This document shows positions 1 to 8,200 of a stretch of DNA of 16,999 nt, in pieces. Origin of the DNA: an uncultured Bacteroidales bacterium. GTDB taxonomy: Bacteria > Bacteroidota > Bacteroidia > Bacteroidales > UBA932. A program made the translations under genes and the position numbers. The notes beneath the pieces were generated by a model. The model ran no database searches. It was not told where the DNA came from and was given only the letters and a program-made list of their open reading frames with translations. The stretch is taken from the NCBI GenBank assembly GCA_904501835.1, contig CAJGBW010000034.1, forward strand, positions 1 to 16,999, read 5' to 3'. Within the stretch, counting starts at the first letter, position 1, and every line of letters starts with the position of its first letter.

Positions 1-129
1 GGACACGGGTAGCGGGAGGGGCCCGTTGGTAGCAAGTTATCGCGCAGCGATGACGAAGATAACAATGGGAGGGTCCGGAGTGAGCGAAGCGAACGGAGTC
101 CTCCGCAATCACTGCTACCCTCCCGGTGT
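1..129. repeat. GC-rich self-complementary intergenic element (possible dispersed repeat or structured RNA)
   Basis: No ORF of substance lies here. The two ends are complementary in two competing ways. Bases 13-20 plus 30-34 together match the reverse complement of 113-125 apart from an unpaired 9-base stretch. Alternatively bases 3-13 pair with 114-120 plus 126-129 around a 5-base bulge. Inside are a GTTATC/GATAAC pair (36-41 and 58-63), an overlapping hairpin with stems ATCGC and GCGAT (39-43 and 47-51), and a CGGAG/CTCCG pair (76-80 and 101-105). GGGAGGG occurs twice (14-20, 67-73) and both copies can pair with CCCTCCC (118-124). The base composition is much more GC-rich than the neighbouring intergenic DNA. 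This fits a REP/MITE-like repeat or a structured RNA. Which one cannot be decided from one copy, and the left boundary may lie outside the window. Confidence 0.45.
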
Positions 130-134
130 AATAT

Positions 135-189
135 AAAAAAAAGAGTGACCAATCAGTCATTAAGACTTTTTAGTCACCCTTATTTTTTT
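135..189. terminator. Bidirectional intrinsic terminator after the EEP gene
   Basis: The hairpin spans 141-181. Its outer stem is AAGAGTGAC against GTCACCCTT and its inner stem is AGTC against GACT. An A-run (135-142) lies on the left and a T-run (182-189) on the right, so either strand ends in a U-tract. The one outer mismatch is A-C on the plus strand but a G-U wobble on the minus strand, so the minus-strand RNA folds better. That fits a terminator for the minus-strand unit ending at 225. Confidence 0.8.
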
Positions 190-224
190 GTTATATGGTT
201 TCTAGCGGAAAAACGGCTGGAGTT

Positions 225-1178
225 CTAAAACTCGAAATCGACAAGAATAGGATAGTGGTCGGAATTACGGCATAAAGGCTTGGCAATAGGGTCGCGATGA
301 GACTCTGCAAAGCCCTCACGTAAAACCTTGATTGACTTAATCTTATCATAGAGTTTAGGGGTGCAGAAAACATAATCGATTCTACGCTTGGAGAGTGTCG
401 TGTGTTGATAGACACCCGGCGTCCAAAGACCGAGCGCATCCTTGAAACAAGTCTCATTGGTCATATAATCGCAGGCCAAGAAAGCCGTATCATCTTCAGA
501 ACGTTTCAAGTGCCAATTATCCATACGGGAAACAGCATTGAAATCTCCTACCATCATCCAATAACCTTTGGCATCTTTCGCCTGCTCTCCCAAAGTCTGG
601 GAAACGATATAGCGCAATTCCTGCTCACGATAACGGTCTCCACCGCCTTCTGCAGCACTTTTCTTTTGATCTATCGCACCATAGCTATATTTGAAAGGAT
701 AGGTATGAACGGTAATAATATAAAGGCTGTCACGTCCCCTGCCGAGAGGCATGGAAGCCAAAGCTGAACCATGCACAACCTGAATACCATCCTTCTCTCC
801 ATTGATACGTTTGACTATGCGCACAGGAGTCTTCGAGGTGATGATTTGAGGAAAATCATCACGTTTTCCGGCAATATAGGCATATTCGTGTCCATAACGA
901 CGAGCCAACATATCCCAGTTATAGGGAAGATAAGCCTCATGGCGTTCTTGCATCTTTTCATGCACATTATCTCTATAACGTGATTCAGCTTCACACCAGA
1001 CGCACACATCAGGATTGAGTTCCTGAACATATCGTACAAAATTGTCATAATTCTTATCCTGGTCTGCCCACATACCGTTTTGCACATTCCAATACAAAAC
1101 GCGGATTTTCCTTTTCGCCTCTACGGGAGAAGAAAAAAGAAGAAGAGTCAATAAAACAAAAATAAATCTTTTCATCAC
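225..1178 (-). CDS. Secreted endonuclease/exonuclease/phosphatase (EEP) family enzyme
   Basis: This 317-residue protein has a signal peptide (about residues 1-21, ending PVEA) followed by a complete EEP (DNase I-like) fold. The family motifs are all visible: WNVQNGM at 30-36 (metal-site Asn), the acidic WCEAE at 61-65, TVHTYP with the candidate catalytic His158, GDFN at 211-214 and SDH at 306-308 just before the C-terminus. It should therefore be an active metal-dependent phosphodiesterase or phosphatase in the periplasm or outside the cell. Members cleave DNA, RNA, phospholipid heads or phosphorylated sugars, and the substrate cannot be read from the sequence. There are two adjacent Met codons at the start; the first is used here. 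The gene begins only 15 bases after the stop of the upstream GLUG-SGNH lipoprotein and is followed by a terminator, so the two probably form one transcript. Confidence 0.88.
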   Translation of the reverse strand: MMKRFIFVLLTLLLFSSPVEAKRKIRVLYWNVQNGMWADQDKNYDNFVRYVQELNPDVCVWCEAESRYRDNVHEKMQERHEAYLPYNWDMLARRYGHEYAYIAGKRDDFPQIITSKTPVRIVKRINGEKDGIQVVHGSALASMPLGRGRDSLYIITVHTYPFKYSYGAIDQKKSAAEGGGDRYREQELRYIVSQTLGEQAKDAKGYWMMVGDFNAVSRMDNWHLKRSEDDTAFLACDYMTNETCFKDALGLWTPGVYQHTTLSKRRIDYVFCTPKLYDKIKSIKVLREGFAESHRDPIAKPLCRNSDHYPILVDFEF

Positions 1179-1193
1179 TTATCTCTTAAAATT

Positions 1194-4100
1194 TTACAAA
1201 TAATTCTTCACCTGATTCCAAATCTGATTGGCCATGTCTGTCATTCCCGCCACATTAGGGTGAACATTGTCATAGGTAGAGGAGGCGCGATCGCTGAATA
1301 CCACCTCGGCATAATGCAAACCGTATTGGTTACATACATCACGAATCACCTTGGCGTATGCCGTCTTGCTAGCATCCATCACATTGTCGCCAATGATACA
1401 GAACACCTTGGCTTTCGGATATTTGGCACGAATCAAACGAATCAACTTGTCGTAAGCCTGGGCAAACTGATAGGTATCCAAATCCTCGGTTGCCTTGGTA
1501 AAATCAAGCGTTCCGACCGGAAGAGAGTAACTCCAGGCATCATTGGTACCGCCATTGATGAAAATAACATCAGGATTTCCCAAATCCACATAACGATTCA
1601 AGAAGCCATAACCCGGATGTCCCTTGCTCGTCGTATTCTGCACACAAGTACCGGTGTAAGCCGAGTTCGCTTCCAGCACCGCATTGCTCATCTTATTGTA
1701 TATCAACTGATACCAATATGTCTGCGTCACGGAAGTAAAATCCGAATAATTGCCATTGGGATACTGGCCGTTGGCAGGATAAAGCGTATATCCCTTGTAA
1801 GTCGTAATGGAATCGCCCAACAAAGAAACGCGCGTCTTGGAAGAAACGGCGGCGCTGCTTGCCAACACGGTTCCGTAAATCACAGGATAACCATTGGTAC
1901 CCATTACCCATTCCTCCGCACGAACATCAAAGACCTTGGTACCCGCATTGTAGGCATCTGCACCCGCATTGAGGGCCGTTAGAAAATCTGCATAAGAGGT
2001 TTGGGTAGAAGGACGAGAAACCGCTCCCGTATTGCGCATCTGCGCATCGGTCAAGGCCTGCTCCGATTTGACATATTTATAATTGCCGCTGAAATTACCC
2101 ACCTTGAAACCGCTTAGCCAATACACATCCTTGATAAAACCACTACAACTATCCGTAGTATTGATACCACGTAGCCAGCCATAAATCGAGCCACGCGAAG
2201 AGCCGGAAGCCGACCCATTGAAAATGAATGCCGAAGAGGGCGCAGGAGAATAACAATTCTGAATGCTCACGGTATTTACATAACCGGCGATACCCGCTAT
2301 GTTCGCATTCGAAGTTCCTGTCGAAACACGTGTCGGGAAGGCACAGCAGTTCAAGATGGTCGTGTTGCCCGGAGAGGTCGCTTTGTTCGAGGAACTAAAG
2401 CCACCGCAAATACCTCCCACATTACCGGCAGAACCTGCGTTAGAGAGTGTACCACCACAATAGATACAATTGGCTATCAAGATATTATCTGTTTGCGTCC
2501 AACCCACGATTCCACCGACATTGCCCGCCGTTGTACCCGTTGCTTCCACATCGGTTTGCGAGCTGCAGAGATTGACTATACCATAAGTATTGCAACCACC
2601 CAAAACGCCACCAACCAAGCCGTCGCGCGTCGATATCTTTCCACCGGATACATGACAACGCTCTACTTTACTGCGTTGAGAATTTGAACAACCGTCCATG
2701 TTGCCCAAAATACCGCCCGCCAACTTCACCGTCGCGATGATATTTACATTGCTGACGGTACATTGCGAAATCAAGCCACCGGTTGAAAACACACCAGCCA
2801 CACCGCCAGCACACATATTGCTCGCAGAGACGTTACCGCCACTGACTGAACAGGCAGACAAAGAGGCGCCATCCAGCAAGCAACCTGCAACGGCACCCGC
2901 ATGACTGGTCGCACTGACGGAAGGCGTCGTCACCGTACAGGACTTCACAATACCTGATTTGAAACGACCAACCACGCCACCGACATAATAACGGCCTTTG
3001 ACCGTCACACCCGTCACTTCGCATGAAACGACAGAGCCCAGTTCCAACCAGCCAACGACACCGCCGACATAAGAAGTATTTTGTCCGATCGTTCCGGAAA
3101 CTTTACAATTCTCCACAAAGGCGCTTCCATGAATATGGCCACAGATACCGCCCAGACGGCTAAACAAATCACCTTCGGCTGCCGAATCATCGTAATCCGT
3201 AGAAACCACGCCCGTAAAGGTACAATTGGCAATTTTCACACCCTGGTCACGGCCCACGATACCACCCACATCATAATAGTGAGATTTCACCGTACCTGCA
3301 CAAGAGCAATTCTCCACCTTGCCGCCGGTCGTTCCATTGATATAGCCGACCACGCCACCAATATTGATACCATTATCCGCGATTGAACCGCCCTCGATGA
3401 TTGAATTTTTGCTCACCGTACAACCCACGACGCTCGACCCACCATTGAGTGAACCGACAATACCGCCGACATTTCCACAAGCACCTTTGACCGTACCATC
3501 AAACGAACAATCTTCTACCAGACAATTTGCTGCCGTTACATTGCCGACAATGCCCGCCGCCTGATGTTTGGTCGAAGTCGTCGCCGTCACAGAACCGGAG
3601 AATGAGCAAGAACGAACGGTTCCGGCCATCAATTTACCCACAATACCACCATTGGTATCCGAAGAACCCTTTACTGTTGAATTGGTCACAATACAATTCT
3701 CAACCAACAAATTCGATGAGGGCTGCATACAACCGACAATGATACCCGTATTCCAAGTCGTAGAAGTCACCGATGCTTTATCAAAACGCATCCCTTTAAC
3801 GACAGCATTTCCAGAAAGATAGCCAAAGAATCCTTGTGCTTTGGAAGTATTGGGATTCTCAATGACAACATTGGAAATTTTGTAGCCATTTCCATCGTAA
3901 GTTCCTTCAAAATAGCTATAGGGCTCTGCATTGGAATTACCGATGCTCGCATGCTTACCGCCCTTAAAATCAATATCCGCAACCTGCTGATAATGAGCCG
4001 TTTTGAAAGCAGCCTTATCCGCATCAGCGCTTGCTACATAAGCCGAAAGATTCTGCAAATCTGCCACCGTGGCGATTTTATAGGGGTTGTTTGCCGTGCC

Positions 4101-4883
4101 ATCACCTCCGCTAAAATAAGTCAGCGTCAAGACATCCATGGCATTGATATATCCTGCTTGAAGAGTAATATCGCGATTCAAGGGTTGATACCATTCGCGA
4201 CCGGACTCAAAAGTCGCCCTCATCATAAAGCCGCCCTCATACAATTGGGCCGGTACGACCAGACAGACAGGACGAGTCTGCGAGGGGGTAAAATTGGAGG
4301 GAAGAGAAATGGATAGGGATTTCGCTCCTGTTCCGTCTGTCGTCAGATTATTTCCGACAACGGTTGCCGTTCCACACACAGATGCCTTGGCAGACGAAAA
4401 TTCCACCGAGGTCATCTTCTCCGAAGCATTGAGTTGGAATTTAATGATAGAACAGAGATTCTTGAACACGAACAGACTGCCATTCCACACGCCTTTCATA
4501 GGAGCTTCTCGCACGATATTCTCGTTATACTCCTGTTGCTGAGGAAAAGTAACCTGCATTCCCTCGGAAGTCATTCCGACAAAATCTGAAGCCGGATAAT
4601 AGGCCTCATAAGAATCTGACTCGACCAAAGGCGTCTGACTGGAAAAACGCTGGGTCTGTGCGCTATAAACATATTCTGCCGTCTGCGCACCATTGGAAAC
4701 CACAATGCAATCCCCATCATCGAATGTCACCTTACGAGTTTCAATATCGACACTGGCCTTTGAAAGAGAAACATTTTCAATTTCTGCTGAAAAATCGCGC
4801 AAAAAGCGAGTTTCGTCCTCGTTAAATTCTTTTTTACAAGCGAACAAGGAAAGAACGAAAATAAATAAAGCTAACTTTTTCAT
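1194..4883 (-). CDS. Large surface lipoprotein: fimbrillin-like domain, GLUG repeats, C-terminal SGNH/GDSL hydrolase
   Basis: The protein has 1229 residues. A lipoprotein signal (residues 1-15, LSLFA before Cys16) is followed by an acidic stretch, compatible with export to the outer surface as known for Bacteroidota lipoproteins. Residues about 30-250 resemble the fimbrillin (Mfa-like) fold, with a DDGD-type turn, a YEAYYPAS segment and a conserved FKNLC strand. From residue 257 (FSGGDGT...NPYKI) a GLUG region begins, with about 15 [VG]GGI/VVG-type repeats to about residue 905, nearly every one carrying a Cys at the same place. The C-terminus (about 1015-1229) is an SGNH hydrolase: GDS with candidate nucleophile Ser1025, GGTND at 1111-1115 and DNVH with Asp1205/His1208, so the triad looks intact. 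It is probably an esterase or deacetylase acting on a glycan, displayed on a beta-solenoid stalk (inference). A divergently transcribed paralogue starts at 5210, and an EEP enzyme follows 15 bases downstream. Confidence 0.88.
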   Translation of the reverse strand: MKKLALFIFVLSLFACKKEFNEDETRFLRDFSAEIENVSLSKASVDIETRKVTFDDGDCIVVSNGAQTAEYVYSAQTQRFSSQTPLVESDSYEAYYPASDFVGMTSEGMQVTFPQQQEYNENIVREAPMKGVWNGSLFVFKNLCSIIKFQLNASEKMTSVEFSSAKASVCGTATVVGNNLTTDGTGAKSLSISLPSNFTPSQTRPVCLVVPAQLYEGGFMMRATFESGREWYQPLNRDITLQAGYINAMDVLTLTYFSGGDGTANNPYKIATVADLQNLSAYVASADADKAAFKTAHYQQVADIDFKGGKHASIGNSNAEPYSYFEGTYDGNGYKISNVVIENPNTSKAQGFFGYLSGNAVVKGMRFDKASVTSTTWNTGIIVGCMQPSSNLLVENCIVTNSTVKGSSDTNGGIVGKLMAGTVRSCSFSGSVTATTSTKHQAAGIVGNVTAANCLVEDCSFDGTVKGACGNVGGIVGSLNGGSSVVGCTVSKNSIIEGGSIADNGINIGGVVGYINGTTGGKVENCSCAGTVKSHYYDVGGIVGRDQGVKIANCTFTGVVSTDYDDSAAEGDLFSRLGGICGHIHGSAFVENCKVSGTIGQNTSYVGGVVGWLELGSVVSCEVTGVTVKGRYYVGGVVGRFKSGIVKSCTVTTPSVSATSHAGAVAGCLLDGASLSACSVSGGNVSASNMCAGGVAGVFSTGGLISQCTVSNVNIIATVKLAGGILGNMDGCSNSQRSKVERCHVSGGKISTRDGLVGGVLGGCNTYGIVNLCSSQTDVEATGTTAGNVGGIVGWTQTDNILIANCIYCGGTLSNAGSAGNVGGICGGFSSSNKATSPGNTTILNCCAFPTRVSTGTSNANIAGIAGYVNTVSIQNCYSPAPSSAFIFNGSASGSSRGSIYGWLRGINTTDSCSGFIKDVYWLSGFKVGNFSGNYKYVKSEQALTDAQMRNTGAVSRPSTQTSYADFLTALNAGADAYNAGTKVFDVRAEEWVMGTNGYPVIYGTVLASSAAVSSKTRVSLLGDSITTYKGYTLYPANGQYPNGNYSDFTSVTQTYWYQLIYNKMSNAVLEANSAYTGTCVQNTTSKGHPGYGFLNRYVDLGNPDVIFINGGTNDAWSYSLPVGTLDFTKATEDLDTYQFAQAYDKLIRLIRAKYPKAKVFCIIGDNVMDASKTAYAKVIRDVCNQYGLHYAEVVFSDRASSTYDNVHPNVAGMTDMANQIWNQVKNYL
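2160..3835 (-). repeat. GLUG repeat array within the 1229-residue lipoprotein
   Basis: About 15 degenerate protein repeats follow the pattern VxxCxVxGxVxx...VGGIVGxxxxG, spaced irregularly at roughly 20 to 45 residues. The Gly-rich GGIVG-like core and a Cys at the VENC/VRSC/VEDC position recur, as expected for coils of a right-handed beta-helix. At DNA level the copies differ, so this is old divergence and not recent tandem duplication. The coordinates cover the recognisable repeats, including the first imperfect ones near 3720-3835. Confidence 0.75.
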
Positions 4884-4954
4884 TATGTCATTATTAAGTT
4901 TTCTTGTTTCAACAAGTTATTTCGATGAAATATCACCCATATAACTCAATTTTA

Positions 4955-4962
4955 CAAAGATA
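4955..4962 (-). promoter_or_regulatory. Candidate -7 element for the 4883 lipoprotein operon
   Basis: The minus strand reads TATCTTTG, a match to the Bacteroidota -7 consensus TAnnTTTG, about 70 bases upstream of the start at 4883. No clear TTG/TTTG -33 element is present at the usual distance, so this rests on the -7 match and the position alone. The predicted leader of about 65 bases contains the palindrome CTTGTTTCAACAAG (4903-4916). Confidence 0.45.
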
Positions 4963-4997
4963 AAAATAATCTCACTACCTTATATGTTTTTATAACC

Positions 4998-5028
4998 TTG
5001 ATATTCTGCAAAATTCTAGTTATATTTG
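4998..5028 (+). promoter_or_regulatory. Bacteroidota-type promoter driving the small ORF, lipoprotein and obg unit
   Basis: A TTG (4998-5000) is followed after 20 bases by TATATTTG (5021-5028), an exact TAnnTTTG -7 element with near-consensus spacing. Transcription would start near 5034, giving a leader of about 30 bases before the ATG at 5064. It lies back to back with the minus-strand element at 4955-4962 in the same 180-base divergent region. Confidence 0.65.
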
Positions 5029-5063
5029 TGGTTGATTATTTTGTAATTCAAATTCTATATTAT

Positions 5064-5198
5064 ATGAAAACAGAGTATAAAGCACCCTCTTGCAATGCAT
5101 TTTCAGAGGAACTCAAACTCCCTCTTTGCCTCAGCAATTATGGAGTAACGACGGAAGACTACATTATCAGTGGACCCGAAGACGAAATCAAATGGTAA
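5064..5198 (+). CDS. Small 44-residue protein upstream of the GLUG-SGNH lipoprotein
   Basis: The ORF starts MKTEYKAPSC and ends EDEIKW, followed by TAA. An in-frame ATG exists further upstream at 4998, but that overlaps the promoter, so 5064 is the better start. It has no signal peptide or membrane segment, has Cys10 and Cys22, and has an acidic tail. Short soluble proteins with a basic start, a YxxP segment and an acidic C-terminus are frequent in Bacteroidales next to lipoprotein genes, but their function is unknown; that comparison is from memory and not from a search. It begins about 30 bases after the predicted transcription start and ends 11 bases before the lipoprotein ATG at 5210. It could be a real microprotein or a leader peptide coupling translation of the next gene. 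Confidence 0.55.
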   Translation: MKTEYKAPSCNAFSEELKLPLCLSNYGVTTEDYIISGPEDEIKW

Positions 5199-5209
5199 AA
5201 GACAAGCGT

Positions 5210-8200
5210 ATGAAAAGGAACATTTTTGCATTATTGAGCCTTGCTGCACTTGTTTGTTCATGTGCCAAGGAAATGGAAGAAACCACCCTCGGTGGAAGCA
5301 ACGAAACCATTACTTATTTCACGGCTGAATCTGAAAACTCTTACGAAAGCAAAGCAACCGTAAATACCTCCACGGGTGCTGTACAATGGGAAAATGGCGA
5401 CAAGATTCTTGTCAGCAACGGAAGCGTGCAGGTCGTGTTTACCTACAACGCAGACACCCAGCGTTTTGAGTGCAAAGAAGGTATTCCTGCCGCCACTAGT
5501 TATTCTGCTTGGTATCCGGCAGAAAGTGTCACCACTGTCAGTGGTTCTACCGCTACGATGACACTTCCCAATACCCAGATTTATGACGCGCAGATGATTC
5601 GCAAGGCTCCTATGTCTGCGGTATCAAACACGAACAATTTGAACTTCAAGAACCTCTGTGCCATCCTCAAAGTACAGGTAAATGGAGAGCACACCCTTTC
5701 TTCCGTAGTTTTTAATGCTGCTGAAAAAGGTGTCAGCGGAAATGCCAGCGTGAGCAACAACGTCTTGACCATGGCATCCAATGAGGCTAAAACGCTCACA
5801 TTGACCACCGAAGGCGTAAGCATGACGGAAAACTCTGCTTTCTATTTCCTCGTTCCTGCCCAACTCTACACCGGCGGATTCTCTTTGAGCATTCAATGCG
5901 CCGATGGCTGGAAATTTGAGAAAAGCACCAAAAGTACCGTAGGACTTTCTGCAGGCGTCATGGATGCGATGCAGGCGTTCGATGCCAAATTGTTCAGCGG
6001 CGGTAACGGAACCCCCGAGAACCCTTACAAAATCTCTACTGCTGCCGATTTGACCGCACTTTCTAATTATAGTAATGGCAGCGATTACGCATACTTTATC
6101 GACAAGAGCTATATCCAGACCCAGGCCATCACCATGACCGGTAATTTCGAGCCGATTTGTTCTGCTACAGCCCGTTCTTTCAAAGGACATTTTGATGGAA
6201 ACGCCAAAATCATCTACGATTTGAACGTCAGCAAGGCTGGCTCTGACAACGTCGGACTCTTCGGTTGTATGACAACGGGAGCACTGATTGAAGACATCCA
6301 CTTGTCCGGTTCAGCCGGTACATGTACCTTCAGCGGTGACGCCAATGTCGGCGCCATCGTCGGCTACGCGTCAGGCGGAACGGTCAAAGACTGCGGATTT
6401 GGCAAAACCCACGTTATCGGAACAGGCAACTGCTGCGGTGGCGTAATCGGTTACAGTAAAAACAGTACGGTCAGCAATTGTTCCATCGGAGCAAGCTGCT
6501 CCGTAGAAAGTGCCGGCAACTCAGTCGGTGGTATCATTGGAAAGGTTGAAACAGGCAACACCATTGAAAAATGCGAGGTAAAATCCTGTACCATTACCGG
6601 TAAACAATACGTAGGTGGTGTAGCTGGTTATATGCGTGGAAACTCCGTTGTGAACGCTTGTGTCAGTGGCGCCAAAATCGTAGGTACCAATGCTGACAAC
6701 TCCGTTCAGTGCGGTGGTGTCGTGGGTTACATTCGTCAGACAACGACAGCCAGCGACAACAGCATCGTCATCAACTGTATCTACAGCCGCGACATCAGCA
6801 ATGCAGGTGGTACCATCAATGTCAACAGTTCCTACACCAACCTCTACGTAGGTGGTCTGGTCGGCGCAACCGTTGCCGAAACCAATGGTGTCAGCAACAT
6901 AAAAATTGTCAACTGCTACTCTTATCCCTACACGATTAAGAACAGCAACACAAATGGCTACGACGCAGTGGGCGGACTTTTGGGCGGTAGCAACTGCGCC
7001 AGTGTTTCCATTATCAACTGCTACTCCCCCGTTCTGTTTACCAACTTCAATTTGAAAGGTGGAGCGGTAAACAACACAAACTACAGCAACTTTGCCAAAT
7101 TGGGTTCCATTGTCGGCCTTCCCAAAGCGGGCATGACCATGAATTATGTTTATGGACGACAGACTTTGCGCGTATATCTGACCAGCACAGAATGTAACGT
7201 AAGTAACTTGTCATCTTCCATTTCTGACCCGACCATCAAAAACTACCATTCAGTAGTTTACCATAGCAACTTTGACAAAACGGTTGCTTCATACGACAGC
7301 TTCAAAGAAGCTTTGGATGCGGGTGCGGACTATTACAATAGTACCAACCCGGCCGTAAAAGCCTTGAAATGGACATGCGACACACGCTTTGACGGACATC
7401 TCAAACCGGATGGCGTATACAAAAAATCCACCAACCAGTATAAAAAGGTATCTATCATCGGTGACTCCATCAGTACATTCCGTGGCTATATCTTTGAAAA
7501 TCAGAGCGAACGTTACAATCCTTACTATCCTAACTCTTGGACTGAGAACAGTGAGACCGTATGGGGCAATGTCCTCTCCGAGCGCAACACCTGGTGGTGG
7601 AAACTCATCTACAACAAGATGACCAACGCCCGTTTGGAAGTTGACAATGCTTACAGTGGATCTTCTTGCTGCTATATTGATGCTAACACGCCTAACTACA
7701 GCAAACACAATGTGACAGACAAGGCCAGCACAGATTACTCTTTCCGCAATCGTTACAGAAGAGAGGGTATCGGAAATCCTGACGTAGTCATCATTTATGG
7801 TGGTCGCAACGACTTTGGTAAATACGGTGGTTCCACTGACGATTATTTGGGTACAACCACCACAGATGCAATTACCGCTCAATATGAAGAGGCGCTTGAC
7901 AAGAGTTATGTTTACCGCAACTTCACCAATGCGCTCACCGGTTTGATTACTGAAATCAACCTTGATTTCCCGGGTGTAAAAGTATTGGTATTGTGCCACG
8001 ATATGATTTCCGATGGTTATGAGACCGCCTGCAAGAACGTGGCAACAGTGCTCGCCAGCAAAGGTATCGACGTGAAATGCGTATCCTTCCATAAAACAGG
8101 TACAAAGAACCAGACCAACACCGAAATCGGTATTACGAAAGACCATGGTTCAAGTTGTCACCCCGACGCGGCAGGTACCACCAAAATGGCGGATTACATC

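Noticed and set aside
1260..1982. 240-codon plus-strand ORF opposite the SGNH domain
   Set aside because: It lies entirely antisense to a gene with intact SGNH motifs, has a low-complexity Ile/Arg/His-rich translation with no family resemblance, and has no start context. It is a shadow of the opposite strand.
2160..3835. CRISPR-like or recent tandem DNA repeats
   Set aside because: The periodic signal is at protein level (GLUG coils). The DNA copies are diverged and unevenly spaced, with no constant repeat and spacer pattern.
4917..4940. Seven-codon ORF in the leader of the longer lipoprotein (minus strand, starting MGDISSK)
   Set aside because: It is too short to distinguish from chance in AT-rich DNA, and no attenuator-like structure accompanies it.
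5090..5209. Upstream extension of the second lipoprotein (40 extra residues)
   Set aside because: It would place a basic Arg/Gln-rich stretch before a clean lipoprotein signal peptide and overlaps the small ORF in another frame. The ATG at 5210 explains the export signal.
7289..8146. 285-codon minus-strand ORF opposite the second SGNH domain
   Set aside because: It is antisense to the confident lipoprotein, has no recognisable domain or signal, and its Val/Ile-rich composition is typical of reverse-strand reading.
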